Part shown: piece by piece, positions 26,022 through 33,933 of the stretch
Layout: every line of letters starts with the position of its first letter
How positions within the stretch are numbered: position 1 is the first letter of the stretch
Translations under genes and position numbers: made by a program
The notes under the pieces: generated by a model
Seen by the model: the letters and a program-made list of their open reading frames with translations, nothing else
Databases searched by the model: none
What the model was told of the DNA's origin: nothing
From: Parapedobacter pyrenivorans
GTDB lineage: Bacteria > Bacteroidota > Bacteroidia > Sphingobacteriales > Sphingobacteriaceae
Reading direction: 5' to 3'
Assembly: GCF_014636865.1 (NCBI RefSeq)
Contig: NZ_BMER01000001.1
Span: 1,290,718 to 1,354,717 of the forward strand
Length of the DNA: 64,000 bases

Positions 26022-28100
26022 CTAAGGTTTGAAATCTGTGATACGTACCTTAATCGCTAAGCGGTCAATGATGTGTTCATCCTGATAAAGGTATACCCAC
26101 AGCGGGAGGTCGTACGGATCGACTCCCCGCCTCGGAACAGAAAAATACAAGGATAGTGCACACATTTGCGGTATCGGGCCGCTATCACCGGTGATGTACA
26201 TGAAGTCATTACCATCCCCAAAGCGGGCATTCACCGCAAAACCAGCCAAGCGCAGTTTTTCTTCCGCGTTGTCCGTCCGGGGTGCTACCGGGTTGAATAG
26301 GCATGAGCCGTCCAGCCGATCTTCTACACTGACCATTATTGGATAAGGAATACCGCCGGTAAACGATTGGCCTGCACCAGCTACATATTTGATTTTGTAG
26401 CTGGTTGTCTTGACCTCAACCTCGGTATGGATGGACTCATCATCTGCCGCACGTGCCCGTACGGTCGTATAGCCATATCCTGTTGTGTCGTTGGTCGTCT
26501 TAAAGGTAGAAGTTACCCCGCCATCCTGGCTGATGGTGGCTAGCTTATGCCCCTCGGTGATTGACCAAAAGACGTCCTGTGGTGCCGCTTCTGGATATAC
26601 ACGCGCGTTGAGCTTTAAATTCATCCGGCCATAAGGCAATGTAAAACGCATAGGTGTATCATCCTCAGCCGATATGACGATGCGCTCGGGATCCGGGGCC
26701 TGGATTTTTATGGGTACGTGCTGGCGGTATGCATTAAAGTCATCAATCCGCTCAAACTGAATATCCAAGCCGTGCACCTCGCGGTATTTGGCGCGGAAGT
26801 TCCCATTATAGCCAACCGTTAGCAACGCCATGCCCGGATTCGGCGCTTTGTCTATCATCACAAAGCGGTCCGTGGCGTCATCTAGGGTCAGATGCTCAGC
26901 GATCCATTGCGCAGACATAGGCGCCCATAGGTAGTCCTGATCCGGTGCTGTTTCGGGCAGCAGCGGCAACGCAAGTGCAGGTATATCTTCATAAAACGGG
27001 TATTCGGGTACTGCCGCCATGGCGGTATTGATGTATTCGGCTCCGACTACGGCCAAGTCGTAAGCGTCAAAAAACAACGGTAGCAATCGCGGGGCGCTGC
27101 CACTGTCCGTTGTTGGGCGGTCTACCATCGCGATGCTGCGGAACGTCACGGCGGCATAGAACGGAAATTCAAGCCCTGCTTTGAAAATGGGAAACGAAGC
27201 CGGATCGGTTGCTGCCGGCGGAGGCGGTAACTCCATCAGCTGGTTTGCCGAAAGAAACACCCGGTCGATGATCGGCTGGCTTCCCAGCACTTGCCGGAAA
27301 TGATACCCCGCGAGTTGTCCGTATAGCCAACCGATATAAGTCACTATCGCTTTCTCTGGCGAGTTTGGCGGAGCCAACAGCGCATACCGCGCATAGGCAT
27401 CCAGTTGGAAGCACGCTGCCGCATACCGAGTTGTTTCCGTAGCCAGTTGGGCGGTTCCATCCTGCACACCGGCATAGGGTACACCTTTAACTGACCCGAC
27501 TTTAAGCAGATTGGATAGCGGATCCGGTAAACGCGCTTGGCTTTCAGGCGCCGATGCCTGCTGGATCAGCTTGAAGAAGCGGGCCAGCCGAAGCTTATCG
27601 GTTGGCGACAGCTGAGTCAAAAAGCGGTGTATCGCCTCATAGCCCACCGGTGGCTCCTGGGGCATGAACTCGCCGAGCTGGCCGGCAAGTGATTCGATCA
27701 ACCCACTTACCGCTGCGTGGTGTTCATCAATACCTGTTAAGGGAGCGGATTCTTTCACCCGGATGTGGTATTCAAAGCTCAGGGCAGGTATCTTTAAGGT
27801 GACGATACCGGTGTCAATATCCGGCGGTATCGCTACAATCAAGGCCGTATCGCCACTGTTCAGCACGTGCACTGCAACGTCGCCCAGTGTTGCCCGAAAT
27901 GACGTGCTATCCAGGTTTGCCGGGTAGGGAATCGTGGTTACACCGGCTTGCGTGCTCTCCGTATCCGGAACCACCTGTACAGGTGGCTCTTCCGGATCGG
28001 GTGGCTCGGGCGTGTTCGGATCTTTTTTCTGGCAGGAAGCTGCGAATAGGATGCCAAGGAGCAATGTTAAATACCTCAGTGTAGGAAATGAATAGTTCAT
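26022..28100 (-). CDS. Unrecognised lipoprotein with Ig-like C-terminal region
   Basis: The 692-residue protein has a lipoprotein signal (LLGILFAASC, Cys23) followed by a proline/acidic linker (PNTPEPPDPEEPPVQVVPD) that would extend it from the membrane. The middle part (about residues 130-450) has no recognised domain. Residues around 500-600 (LNARVYPEAAPQDVFWSITE, ATISQDGGVTSTFKT, TVRARAADDESIHTEVEV) look like a bacterial Ig-like (Big_2/BACON type) fold. It is convergent with the upstream hypothetical gene, 57 bases apart. Likely surface-exposed; no function can be assigned. Confidence 0.72.
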   Translation of the reverse strand: MNYSFPTLRYLTLLLGILFAASCQKKDPNTPEPPDPEEPPVQVVPDTESTQAGVTTIPYPANLDSTSFRATLGDVAVHVLNSGDTALIVAIPPDIDTGIVTLKIPALSFEYHIRVKESAPLTGIDEHHAAVSGLIESLAGQLGEFMPQEPPVGYEAIHRFLTQLSPTDKLRLARFFKLIQQASAPESQARLPDPLSNLLKVGSVKGVPYAGVQDGTAQLATETTRYAAACFQLDAYARYALLAPPNSPEKAIVTYIGWLYGQLAGYHFRQVLGSQPIIDRVFLSANQLMELPPPPAATDPASFPIFKAGLEFPFYAAVTFRSIAMVDRPTTDSGSAPRLLPLFFDAYDLAVVGAEYINTAMAAVPEYPFYEDIPALALPLLPETAPDQDYLWAPMSAQWIAEHLTLDDATDRFVMIDKAPNPGMALLTVGYNGNFRAKYREVHGLDIQFERIDDFNAYRQHVPIKIQAPDPERIVISAEDDTPMRFTLPYGRMNLKLNARVYPEAAPQDVFWSITEGHKLATISQDGGVTSTFKTTNDTTGYGYTTVRARAADDESIHTEVEVKTTSYKIKYVAGAGQSFTGGIPYPIMVSVEDRLDGSCLFNPVAPRTDNAEEKLRLAGFAVNARFGDGNDFMYITGDSGPIPQMCALSLYFSVPRRGVDPYDLPLWVYLYQDEHIIDRLAIKVRITDFKP

Positions 28101-28236
28101 GACGTTAAGTACGGGTAGTGTGTGGCAAAATTAGGGTCTTATGGACGAGGGTTAAATACCCAGTAGAAGGTATTTTTATAAATCCCATAACGATTCCGAC
28201 AACGAAAAGCCATTCTTAATAAGCACTACTATACGA

Positions 28237-28414
28237 GGCTGCAGCAGGCGTAGCAGAAGTGTCCATTGACTTCGTCAAGAAAGAAATAGTCTGGACAAAT
28301 AATGCCATTGCCGATTTGGATGATATCGGCGAATACATCGCAAAAGAATCCAGTCGCTATGCCGAATTAACCGTGTCAAAGCTATTTCCAGCTCCTGATA
28401 TATTGGAAACCTAG
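28237..28414 (+). pseudogene. Remnant of a RelE/ParE-family toxin fused to an Rpn-like tail
   Basis: Translation ending at the stop at 28412-28414 reads EIVWTNNAIADLDDIGEYIA followed by KESSRYAELTVSKLF, the start of a RelE/ParE toxin, but it stops after about 48 residues where the family needs about 95. Upstream in the same frame is VSIDFVKKE, matching the end of the neighbouring Rpn proteins (FVKKVRADL). No start codon is evident. It is a recombination junction joining two broken genes. The rest of 28101-28479 holds nothing else that I recognise. Confidence 0.6.
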
Positions 28415-28452
28415 TAGTACGAGAGTCGGGCGCAATGTGCAGCAGCCACGGT

Positions 28453-28834
28453 CTTTGACCCGCAAGTTTCGCTCGTATATTATTCTTTTCCTTTCTTTAC
28501 CGGATACTTTTCAACATAGTCTTTCATCATTTCACCCGGCTCTTTGCCGACAGCTTTTTCGATAAGCAAAAACTCATAAGGGTTCTGGCGCACCGGTGTT
28601 GAAATAGCTGTCTTTCAACCGCTGCTCCGGGATTCCGGTCTTAGCCTGGATTTTTTCAAAGCCATTCTCGTCGTCTACAATAGCTATGTTTTCGCTTTCG
28701 AAATGGTCTTGCATGTATTTTCCGAAGTTCGTCCGGGGCTTTTTAGCCGCTGCAACTGAAGACACATTTATTAACTCAAAACTGCGGTGTGGATATACCG
28801 CATCTCGCACATTTTCAAGATTCTTTCTTTCCAA
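28453..28834 (-). pseudogene. Repeat copy A: frameshifted HTH-like protein gene
   Basis: This copy encodes the same protein as 32022-32417 (ENVRDAVYPHRSFEL, SVAAAKKPRTNFG, KIQAKTGIPEQRLKD), but an extra base near 28582 shifts the frame after GAPEP, so the conserved ending (YEFLLIEKAVGKLPGEMM, then the end at 28480) is read in another frame. The ending resembles the HTH-like segment of a small Bacteroidota regulator family. N-terminal residues differ from copy C, indicating a junction. It starts about 95 bases upstream of, and divergent from, an Rpn gene. Confidence 0.6.
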
Positions 28835-28928
28835 GCAGGGTAATTGTTTTTGCTAATTAAATTATCATTCGGTATATTTGTGAGCGCTGACACCATTACT
28901 TCACCGTTTATGAATAACCATCCGGACC

Positions 28929-29870
28929 ATGGCCAACACCCTTAACGTACATGACACTTTCGTCAGGAGCCTGCTTGCCGATAAGCAAATGGCCATCGAC
29001 TATTTCCGGTCTGCGTTGCCGGCACACATTGCCGATAAGCTGGATTTCAGCACCCTCAGTCCATTGCCCGGAACGTATGTTTCCAAAGAGCTGCAAACCG
29101 CCATCGCGGATGTGGTCTATACCTGCCAGCGCAAAGACCGCAGGGGGAGCATACACATCTCGCTGCTCCTGGAGCACAAGAGCGCACCGGACAAATATAC
29201 GCCCGTGCAGATCGGCGGTTACCTGTTTTCCGGTTACCAGCAGCAAATCCAGCAGAAGCGTAAGCGATTATCCCCCATCATACCCGTCCTGTTTTACCAT
29301 GGCGAACAACAGTGGGAGTATTGGACGCTGGACAGGCTATTCGACGGATTGGACGGGGAGCTGCTTGGATATCTGCCGAAGTTTGACTATATTTACACCA
29401 ACTTGCGTGATACGCCCGACGAGGTTATCAAGGCGGTAGGCAACCGGTTTTTGGTATCCTCTTTGCTGATGCTTAAGCACGCTTTCGAGGAATTTTGGCT
29501 CAGCCAAAATTTCACTGGTGAGTTGGCGGTTGGTTTGGATGATGGGAGTGGCGAGCTGCAGCAGGCGTTTTTGATATATTACTTTAACAGAGCCAAATTC
29601 ACGCCAGAACAATTGGTGAAAATGGTGAAGGATTTGCCGTTGACAATTAGAGATACTGTCATGAGTACGTATGATTTATTGATCGAAAAAGGGATCGAAA
29701 AAGGGATCGAAAAAGGAATTGAAAAAGGTGCCGAGTTAAAAAGCTATGAGGTTGTCCGCAATCTGTTGGCTACCGGAAAATTCACCGTGTCTGAAATTGC
29801 CAACTTTGCTACGGTAACGGAAGCGTTTGTAAAGAAAGTCCGCGCTGATTTGGGCAAAAAGAAAAAATAG
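28929..29870 (+). CDS. Rpn/YhgA-like PD-(D/E)XK nuclease (recombination-promoting nuclease family)
   Basis: The 313-residue protein belongs to the Rpn group formerly called transposase_31. The nuclease core shows Asp61 (IADVVY), Glu82 and Lys84 in SLLLEHKSAP, followed by QIGGYLFSGYQQQ and IIPVLFYHGEQQW, the family hallmarks. A run of four IEKG repeats (bases 29682-29730) links to a C-terminal module of about 50 residues ending FVKKVRADLGKKKK. In enterobacteria Rpn proteins are toxic DNases with anti-phage activity that also raise recombination. An in-frame internal ATG at 29661 would give a 69-residue C-terminal product. A terminator follows. Confidence 0.88.
   Translation: MANTLNVHDTFVRSLLADKQMAIDYFRSALPAHIADKLDFSTLSPLPGTYVSKELQTAIADVVYTCQRKDRRGSIHISLLLEHKSAPDKYTPVQIGGYLFSGYQQQIQQKRKRLSPIIPVLFYHGEQQWEYWTLDRLFDGLDGELLGYLPKFDYIYTNLRDTPDEVIKAVGNRFLVSSLLMLKHAFEEFWLSQNFTGELAVGLDDGSGELQQAFLIYYFNRAKFTPEQLVKMVKDLPLTIRDTVMSTYDLLIEKGIEKGIEKGIEKGAELKSYEVVRNLLATGKFTVSEIANFATVTEAFVKKVRADLGKKKK
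29682..29730 (+). repeat. Tandem 12-bp repeat encoding IEKG x4 inside Rpn1
   Basis: Four nearly identical 12-base units (consensus ATCGAAAAAGGG) encode four IEKG tetrapeptides between the nuclease domain and the C-terminal module. Rpn2 has a single IEKG at the matching place. Copy number could change by slippage in steps of four residues without loss of frame, varying the linker length. Confidence 0.8.
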
Positions 29871-29871
29871 C

Positions 29872-30160
29872 GGTCGCTTAATTTGCCATTATGATGATAT
29901 TCGGCCATCCAGTAGGATGGCTTTTATTTTATTCCAGAATATGGCAGCAGTTCCTATTTCCCTCCTTTCGACTATCGATAAACTTATCAACGATCGCAAT
30001 TTGTAACCCGCAAGTTTCGCTCGTATATTATTCTTTTCCTTTCTTTACCGGATACTTTTCAACATAGTCTTTCATCATTTCACCGGGCAGTTTTCCGACA
30101 GCTTTTTCGATAAGCAAAAACTCATAAGGTTCCGGCGCACCGGTGTTGAAATAGATGTCT
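29872..30160. repeat. Repeat copy B: duplicated Rpn 3' flank plus end of HTH-like gene
   Basis: About 290 bases here match 31863-32155: the Rpn 3' flank, its terminator, a segment ending CAATTTGTAACCCGCAAGTT, and the last 50 codons of the HTH-like protein on the minus strand. Similarity ends at about 30157, where this copy is joined to unrelated sequence; the resulting open frame (30028-30360, minus) is a chimera and unlikely to be functional. Confidence 0.75.
29904..29930 (+). terminator. Rho-independent terminator after Rpn1
   Basis: GCCATCC (29904-29910), loop AGTA, GGATGGC (29915-29921), then TTTTATTTTATT. A perfect 7-bp stem with a T-rich tail, 34 bases after the stop codon. Confidence 0.85.
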
Positions 30161-30262
30161 TGCGGCCGCTGCTTCTCTATTCCTTCTGCTGGAATGGAAA
30201 ATTTATGCTTGCACGTTTTGGGAAAGCTTATCATTATTCGAATAGTAGTACCCAAAAAATAC

Positions 30263-30590
30263 CTATAAACCTTCATCTTTGTTTCCACCACTCTGATACC
30301 CAATTTTTTGCCGTTCTTTCGGAGCGGGTTCTTCCAATTTCTCTTGTAGTCGATCCACATATTGGAACAGCAGTTCTATGTTTTTATCTTGATTTTCCTG
30401 CTTTCTGCTTTGATGTGTGATATAGTTTTTAATTTGCTCGATTTCCAATTTAAGTTCAGTGTGAGCAGTCAGGTTCCTTCGTAAGTGAACGAAAATCTCA
30501 ATTAGCTTGATGCTCATTTTTCGTGGCTAACTCGCTCTTTAATACGTTAGACAACATCAGTACGCCATGTTCGGTAAAAGCGTAAGGCAT
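30263..30590 (-). pseudogene. Frameshifted C-terminal remnant of an ORF6N/KilA-type DNA-binding protein
   Basis: On the minus strand MPYAFTEHGVLMLSNVLKSE (from 30590) matches the end of the ORF6N domain. A frameshift near 30517 moves the rest, IKLIEIFVHLRRNLTAHTEL to the ending QKIGYQSGG, into another frame; this corresponds to the usual coiled tail of ORF6N proteins. The N-terminal half of the domain is missing. ORF6N proteins are typical of phages and mobile elements in Bacteroidota. Confidence 0.65.
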
Positions 30591-30855
30591 TGCGACAATG
30601 CTGCTGCACTTCCGATACATCACGCCACTCCTTGAAATAGCCTGATGGGATCAGTCCGTCTTCCAGCAGATCGATCAGCTTGGGGTCTTTGAAGAGATTT
30701 TTATAGACATCCGAGCCGTTCGCTTTGTGGAACTTGATGAGTTGCGCCTTTAGCTTGTCGGCCGATGGCAGGGGTTTGTCGAAGTTGAAGAAGTTGGGGA
30801 GGGTGAAGCCGCAGAAATAGTGGAAGAATTGAATGAGGCTTCCGTTTAACGGATA
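30547..30855 (-). pseudogene. Open frame without a start, unrecognised gene remnant
   Basis: About 100 codons are open on the minus strand ending at 30547, reading GSLIQFFHYFCGFTLPNFF, then DKLKAQLIKFHKANGSDVYK and YFKEWRDVSEVQQHCRN. Composition looks like a real protein, but there is no start codon, and the frame runs into the ORF6N remnant. I do not recognise the family. Confidence 0.4.
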
Positions 30856-30914
30856 AAATAATTAGCAATTTATACTGGTTTATTTTACATTTGCCTTTAC
30901 ACCAACTATGAAGC

Positions 30915-31865
30915 ATGGCTGAACCTAAAAAGGCAAATGGAAACACCAGGCAGGATGACCGGCTATGGAAAGCTGTATTGGAGCACGTATTCCCCTATTT
31001 CCTGAAATTCTTCTTTCCGAATGCGGCAGGAATATTTGATTTCAGCAAAGGTTTTGAATACTGGGATAAGGAATTAGATGAGCTTTTTCCCGAACATCGT
31101 CGGGGTGGCAGCAGGGGTGTACGTTATGTGGATAAATTGGTCAAGGTATTTCTCAAGGATGGCGGCGAGCAGTTCATATTATGCCACATCGAAGTGCAGT
31201 CACAGAAAGGCAGGAGGGATCTGGCCAAGCGCATGGCAGATTATTACATCAAGCTCAGGGAAAGGTACAAAGTACCCGTTACGGCCGTTGCCATACTTGG
31301 GGACGGTAATAAAAACTACCGGCCATCGGGATATGAGGAAGGGCTACTGGGCACCAGGCTCACCTATGAATTTACCAGTTACAAGATACTGGACCAGGAT
31401 GAGGCTGCACTTCGGACTGACCCGAATCCGTTTGCCGTGGTGATACTAACGGCACTGCTGGCCATTAAGCAAAAGAATGCAGATGATGAATTACTGCGGA
31501 ATATCAAGCGTGACTTGTACCACGAGATGAAGGGGCGGAAGATGCCAAAGTACGCTCGCGCCGGCATTTACGATTTCTTGAAATATTATGTATCCTTTGA
31601 AGATTCGAATCAATTCGCTATCTTTGAAAGTGAAACAGTACAGCTAGAAGGAAGGAGCACAGAAGCTATGGGAACAAAGGAATATTTATTGGATAGGGCT
31701 GAACGTCAAGGCATTGAAAAAGGTGCCGAAGTTAAAAGCTACGAATTTGTTAAGAACTTAATTCAGAATACAGCGTTTGATGATGCCAAGATCGCATCGT
31801 TAGCCGTAGTGCGCGAATCCTTCGTCAAGAAAGTCCGCGCTGATCTGGCCCAGAAAAAGAAATAG
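30915..31865 (+). CDS. Rpn-family PD-(D/E)XK nuclease, second subfamily
   Basis: The 316-residue protein has a PD-(D/E)XK core with Asp73 (RYVDKLVKV) and the Glu93-Val-Gln95 motif in LCHIEVQSQKGR, followed by LAKRMADYYIKLRERY, which places it in the other large Rpn subfamily, different from its neighbour at 28929. The last 60 residues (GIEKGAEVKSYEFVKNLI to FVKKVRADLAQKKK) are nevertheless homologous to the neighbour's C-terminus. An in-frame ATG at 31668, preceded by AAGGAAGGAG, could start a separate 65-residue C-terminal protein. No terminal inverted repeats were found, so it is not an insertion sequence. Confidence 0.87.
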   Translation: MAEPKKANGNTRQDDRLWKAVLEHVFPYFLKFFFPNAAGIFDFSKGFEYWDKELDELFPEHRRGGSRGVRYVDKLVKVFLKDGGEQFILCHIEVQSQKGRRDLAKRMADYYIKLRERYKVPVTAVAILGDGNKNYRPSGYEEGLLGTRLTYEFTSYKILDQDEAALRTDPNPFAVVILTALLAIKQKNADDELLRNIKRDLYHEMKGRKMPKYARAGIYDFLKYYVSFEDSNQFAIFESETVQLEGRSTEAMGTKEYLLDRAERQGIEKGAEVKSYEFVKNLIQNTAFDDAKIASLAVVRESFVKKVRADLAQKKK

Positions 31866-31898
31866 CGGCAGCTTAATTTGCCATTGTAATGATATCGA

Positions 31899-31921
31899 GC
31901 CATCCAGTAGGGTGGCTTTTA
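31899..31921 (+). terminator. Rho-independent terminator after Rpn2
   Basis: GCCATCC (31899-31905), loop AGTA, GGGTGGC (31910-31916), then TTTTACTTTATT. It is the homologue of the terminator after Rpn1, with one G-U pair in place of A-U. Confidence 0.8.
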
Positions 31922-32021
31922 CTTTATTCCAGAATATACAATAGTTCCTATTTCCCTCCTTTCGACTATCGATAAACTTATCAACGATCGCAATTTGTAA
32001 CCCGCAAGTTTCGCTCGTATA

Positions 32022-32417
32022 TTATTCTTTTCCTTTCTTTACCGGATACTTTTCAACATAGTCTTTCATCATTTCACCGGGCAGTTTTCCGACAGCTTTT
32101 TCGATAAGCAAAAACTCATAAGGTTCCGGCGCACCGGTGTTGAAATAGATGTCTTTCAACCGCTGCTCCGGGATTCCGGTCTTAGCTTGGATTTTTTCAA
32201 AGCTATTCTCATCGCCTACAATAACTGTGTTTTCGCTTTCGAAATGATCCTTCATGTATTGTCCGAAGTTCGTCCGGGGCTTTTTAGCCGCTGCAACTGA
32301 CGACACATTTTTTAATTCAAAACTGCGGTGTGGATATACGGCATCTCGCACATTTTCAATAGCAACCTGAATTGCCGGCAAAATTAAGCTAAAATTTTTG
32401 TCTTTGCGTAAGACCAA
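32022..32417 (-). CDS. Small HTH-like protein, repeat-borne (copy C)
   Basis: The 131-residue frame is the only copy of three with an unbroken conserved region. Its last 50 residues (KTGIPEQRLKDIYFNTGAPE, then PYEFLLIEKAVGKLPGEMM) resemble the segment found after the recognition helix in small Bacteroidota helix-turn-helix proteins. The first 20 residues have no counterpart in copy A, and the start codon is uncertain, so the gene may be 5'-truncated. Function unknown; its association with Rpn genes in three places suggests a shared mobile or defence context. Confidence 0.5.
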   Translation of the reverse strand: MVLRKDKNFSLILPAIQVAIENVRDAVYPHRSFELKNVSSVAAAKKPRTNFGQYMKDHFESENTVIVGDENSFEKIQAKTGIPEQRLKDIYFNTGAPEPYEFLLIEKAVGKLPGEMMKDYVEKYPVKKGKE

Positions 32418-32432
32418 TCAAAGGAACCTAAA

Positions 32433-32872
32433 GTAGGGAAATTCATAGACCCTTTAACCGACTGGGGATCGGGCAGGAGCCCAACAAGGAGATTTTAAAA
32501 GAGTTCCTAAACGACCTTTTTCAGGGAGAGATGCATATCGTTGATCTCGAATATGCACCTAACGAACACGATGGCGATGAGGACAAACGCGTTGTTTTCG
32601 ACCTACATTGCCGCGGCGATAACGGCGAGTATTTCATCGTCGAGATGCAGCGCATCAGGCAGGATTTCTTCAAAGATAGGGCACTGTATTACGTATCGCG
32701 GCTCATCCAGCGGTTGCTGAAAAAGGGCAAGGCATCCAATGATTACCAATTGCCGGAGGTTTACTTAATCGGTATTCTGGAGTTCAATATGGATGCCGTA
32801 AGCCTCAAAGTTATCCCCCACCCATCGGTCGCTCGCCGTTACCGTAGAAGTAGTGGAATAGTTTGTCTTTAG
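32433..32872 (+). pseudogene. Broken third Rpn gene (PDDEXK_2 family transposase-like)
   Basis: The family start FIDPLTDWG appears at about 32440 but in a different frame from what follows; a deletion near 32466 leads into GQEPNKEILKEFLNDLFQGE, then VVFDLHCRGDNGEYFIVEMQ and LPEVYLIGILEFNMD, the conserved nuclease core (Asp in VFDLHC, Glu-Met-Gln in FIVEMQR). After residue NMD the sequence stops matching and terminates, so roughly the C-terminal half is lost. It is a double-broken relic of a third Rpn-type subfamily. Confidence 0.8.
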
Positions 32873-32884
32873 GCTAATCTTGAA

Positions 32885-32899
32885 GTCACAATTTGTGAC
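32885..32899. repeat. 15-base inverted repeat at the edge of the Rpn island
   Basis: GTCACAATTTGTGAC is a perfect inverted repeat with 7-bp arms and one central base. It overlaps the degenerate fourth copy of the boundary motif that marks repeat copies A, B and C. Confidence 0.55.
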
Positions 32900-32989
32900 C
32901 GCAAGTTTGGTTAGTATCTTGATTTTTCTTTTCTTATTCGTTTAAATTCATTAAAATCAGCTAATTAACCCAAATACTGGGGTACCGTT

Positions 32990-33868
32990 TTAACTATAAT
33001 CCGTCAACTTAGAAATCTTGCCGGTTGGCAAAAACTCAAAAACAGACCTACCCGATAGTTGTACCCTATCGCCCTCTTTGATGCCATTTGGAAAATCCAT
33101 CCCCGCTATTGCTTCATAGCTAACGGTGATTTCCGTAGTGTTAGATTTGTGAGTTATGGATAGGATTTTTTGTTGTCGTTCAGTAAAATAGGCAAGTGCC
33201 TCCACAGCCTGTTTCCTAAACTCGTCAATCCCTTCCAGATGCAAGGTTGACTGGTTGTTTTCGTAGTTGTCAAAAACTACCGAATCAGCCATATGATCCA
33301 ACATATTGGGTACGTCGAATTCATTGTAAGCTTCTATGTATTGGTAGATTTTAGTAGTTCTTTCATTTAAAATTTCAGGGTAAGGGAGAGAAGCGCTTTC
33401 GTCTTCACCGATTGGTCCAAATATTTCTTTGAACGTCTCCAACACATCTAGTCCTAAACCTTCTATAAAACATATCAATTCGACGGCTAATAAGTCTTTG
33501 GCTTTATTATTTACAAGTCTGCTAATTTTATTTTCTGCCATCCCAATATTTTCTTCGACTTCACCTTGCTTAAGCATATGTTTTTTTAGAAACCTTATAT
33601 CCTCTGACATATGCTGAAACCCTTCTAAAAAATTATTCTTTGGCCTATCGGGGAAAATGAAGTCAATTGCATTTACGAACTCTTTGTCTTCTAAATCGGC
33701 TAGTTTGATTGCTACGACAATGATTTTATAAAATTCTTCAGGTAAGGGCTTAGCTGTATCTTTGTTATTTAGGTCGTTCATTCTTGGGCTCTTTACATTT
33801 GCCAAGCTCCTAACTTTTTCTTTCGTCACCCCTAGTTTATTCAGATAGGCTCCTAATAATGTTGCCAT
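32990..33868 (-). CDS. Helix-turn-helix regulator fused to a SnoaL/NTF2-like domain
   Basis: The 292-residue protein has two repeated DNA-binding-like segments (LLGAYLNKLGVTKEKVRSLA at the N-terminus, and IGMAENKISRLVNNKAKDLL around residue 105) and a C-terminal SnoaL/NTF2-like domain (IYQYIEAYNEFDVPNMLDHM, HLEGIDEFRKQAVEALAYF, RVQLSGRSVFEFLPTGKISK). SnoaL-like folds bind small hydrophobic ligands or catalyse simple reactions, so this could be a one-component sensor. An inverted repeat directly upstream of its start suggests autoregulation. The gene is lower in GC than its neighbours. Confidence 0.65.
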   Translation of the reverse strand: MATLLGAYLNKLGVTKEKVRSLANVKSPRMNDLNNKDTAKPLPEEFYKIIVVAIKLADLEDKEFVNAIDFIFPDRPKNNFLEGFQHMSEDIRFLKKHMLKQGEVEENIGMAENKISRLVNNKAKDLLAVELICFIEGLGLDVLETFKEIFGPIGEDESASLPYPEILNERTTKIYQYIEAYNEFDVPNMLDHMADSVVFDNYENNQSTLHLEGIDEFRKQAVEALAYFTERQQKILSITHKSNTTEITVSYEAIAGMDFPNGIKEGDRVQLSGRSVFEFLPTGKISKLTDYS

Positions 33869-33883
33869 ATTAACTATTTTATG

Positions 33884-33914
33884 TGACTTTTGATTGAAAT
33901 ACTTTTAAAAGTCA
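33884..33914. promoter_or_regulatory. Inverted repeat upstream of the HTH-SnoaL gene
   Basis: TGACTTTT (33884-33891) and AAAAGTCA (33907-33914) are exact inverted copies, and the second arm overlaps the perfect 12-bp palindrome ACTTTTAAAAGT (33901-33912). The site begins 16 bases before the regulator's start codon and overlaps the -33 region of the divergent promoter. Confidence 0.5.
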
Positions 33915-33933
33915 TATTAATATTCTATATTTG
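33903..33933 (+). promoter_or_regulatory. Bacteroidota-type promoter pointing away from the regulator
   Basis: TTTT (33903-33906), 19 bases, TATATTTG (33926-33933). It reads into 33940-34670, where no recognised gene is found; a 94-codon frame at 33956-34240 follows but has no protein-like features. Confidence 0.5.

Larger units (their letters stand above)
31863..32417. repeat. Repeat copy C (reference copy)
   Basis: This unit contains the Rpn 3' flank, terminator and the longest version of the minus-strand HTH-like gene. It matches copy A (28453-28830) over about 370 bases and copy B (29872-30160) over about 290 bases. A shorter, degenerate fourth occurrence of the boundary motif (ATTTGTGACCGCAAGTTTGG) is at 32891-32910. 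Confidence 0.75.

Noticed and set aside
30028-30360. 110-residue minus-strand protein
   Set aside because: A chimera made by repeat copy B joined to unrelated sequence; only the last 40 residues match the repeat-borne gene.
28929-32872. Insertion sequences encoded by the Rpn genes
   Set aside because: These were once annotated as transposases, but no terminal inverted repeats or target-site duplications are visible, and the family is a PD-(D/E)XK nuclease.
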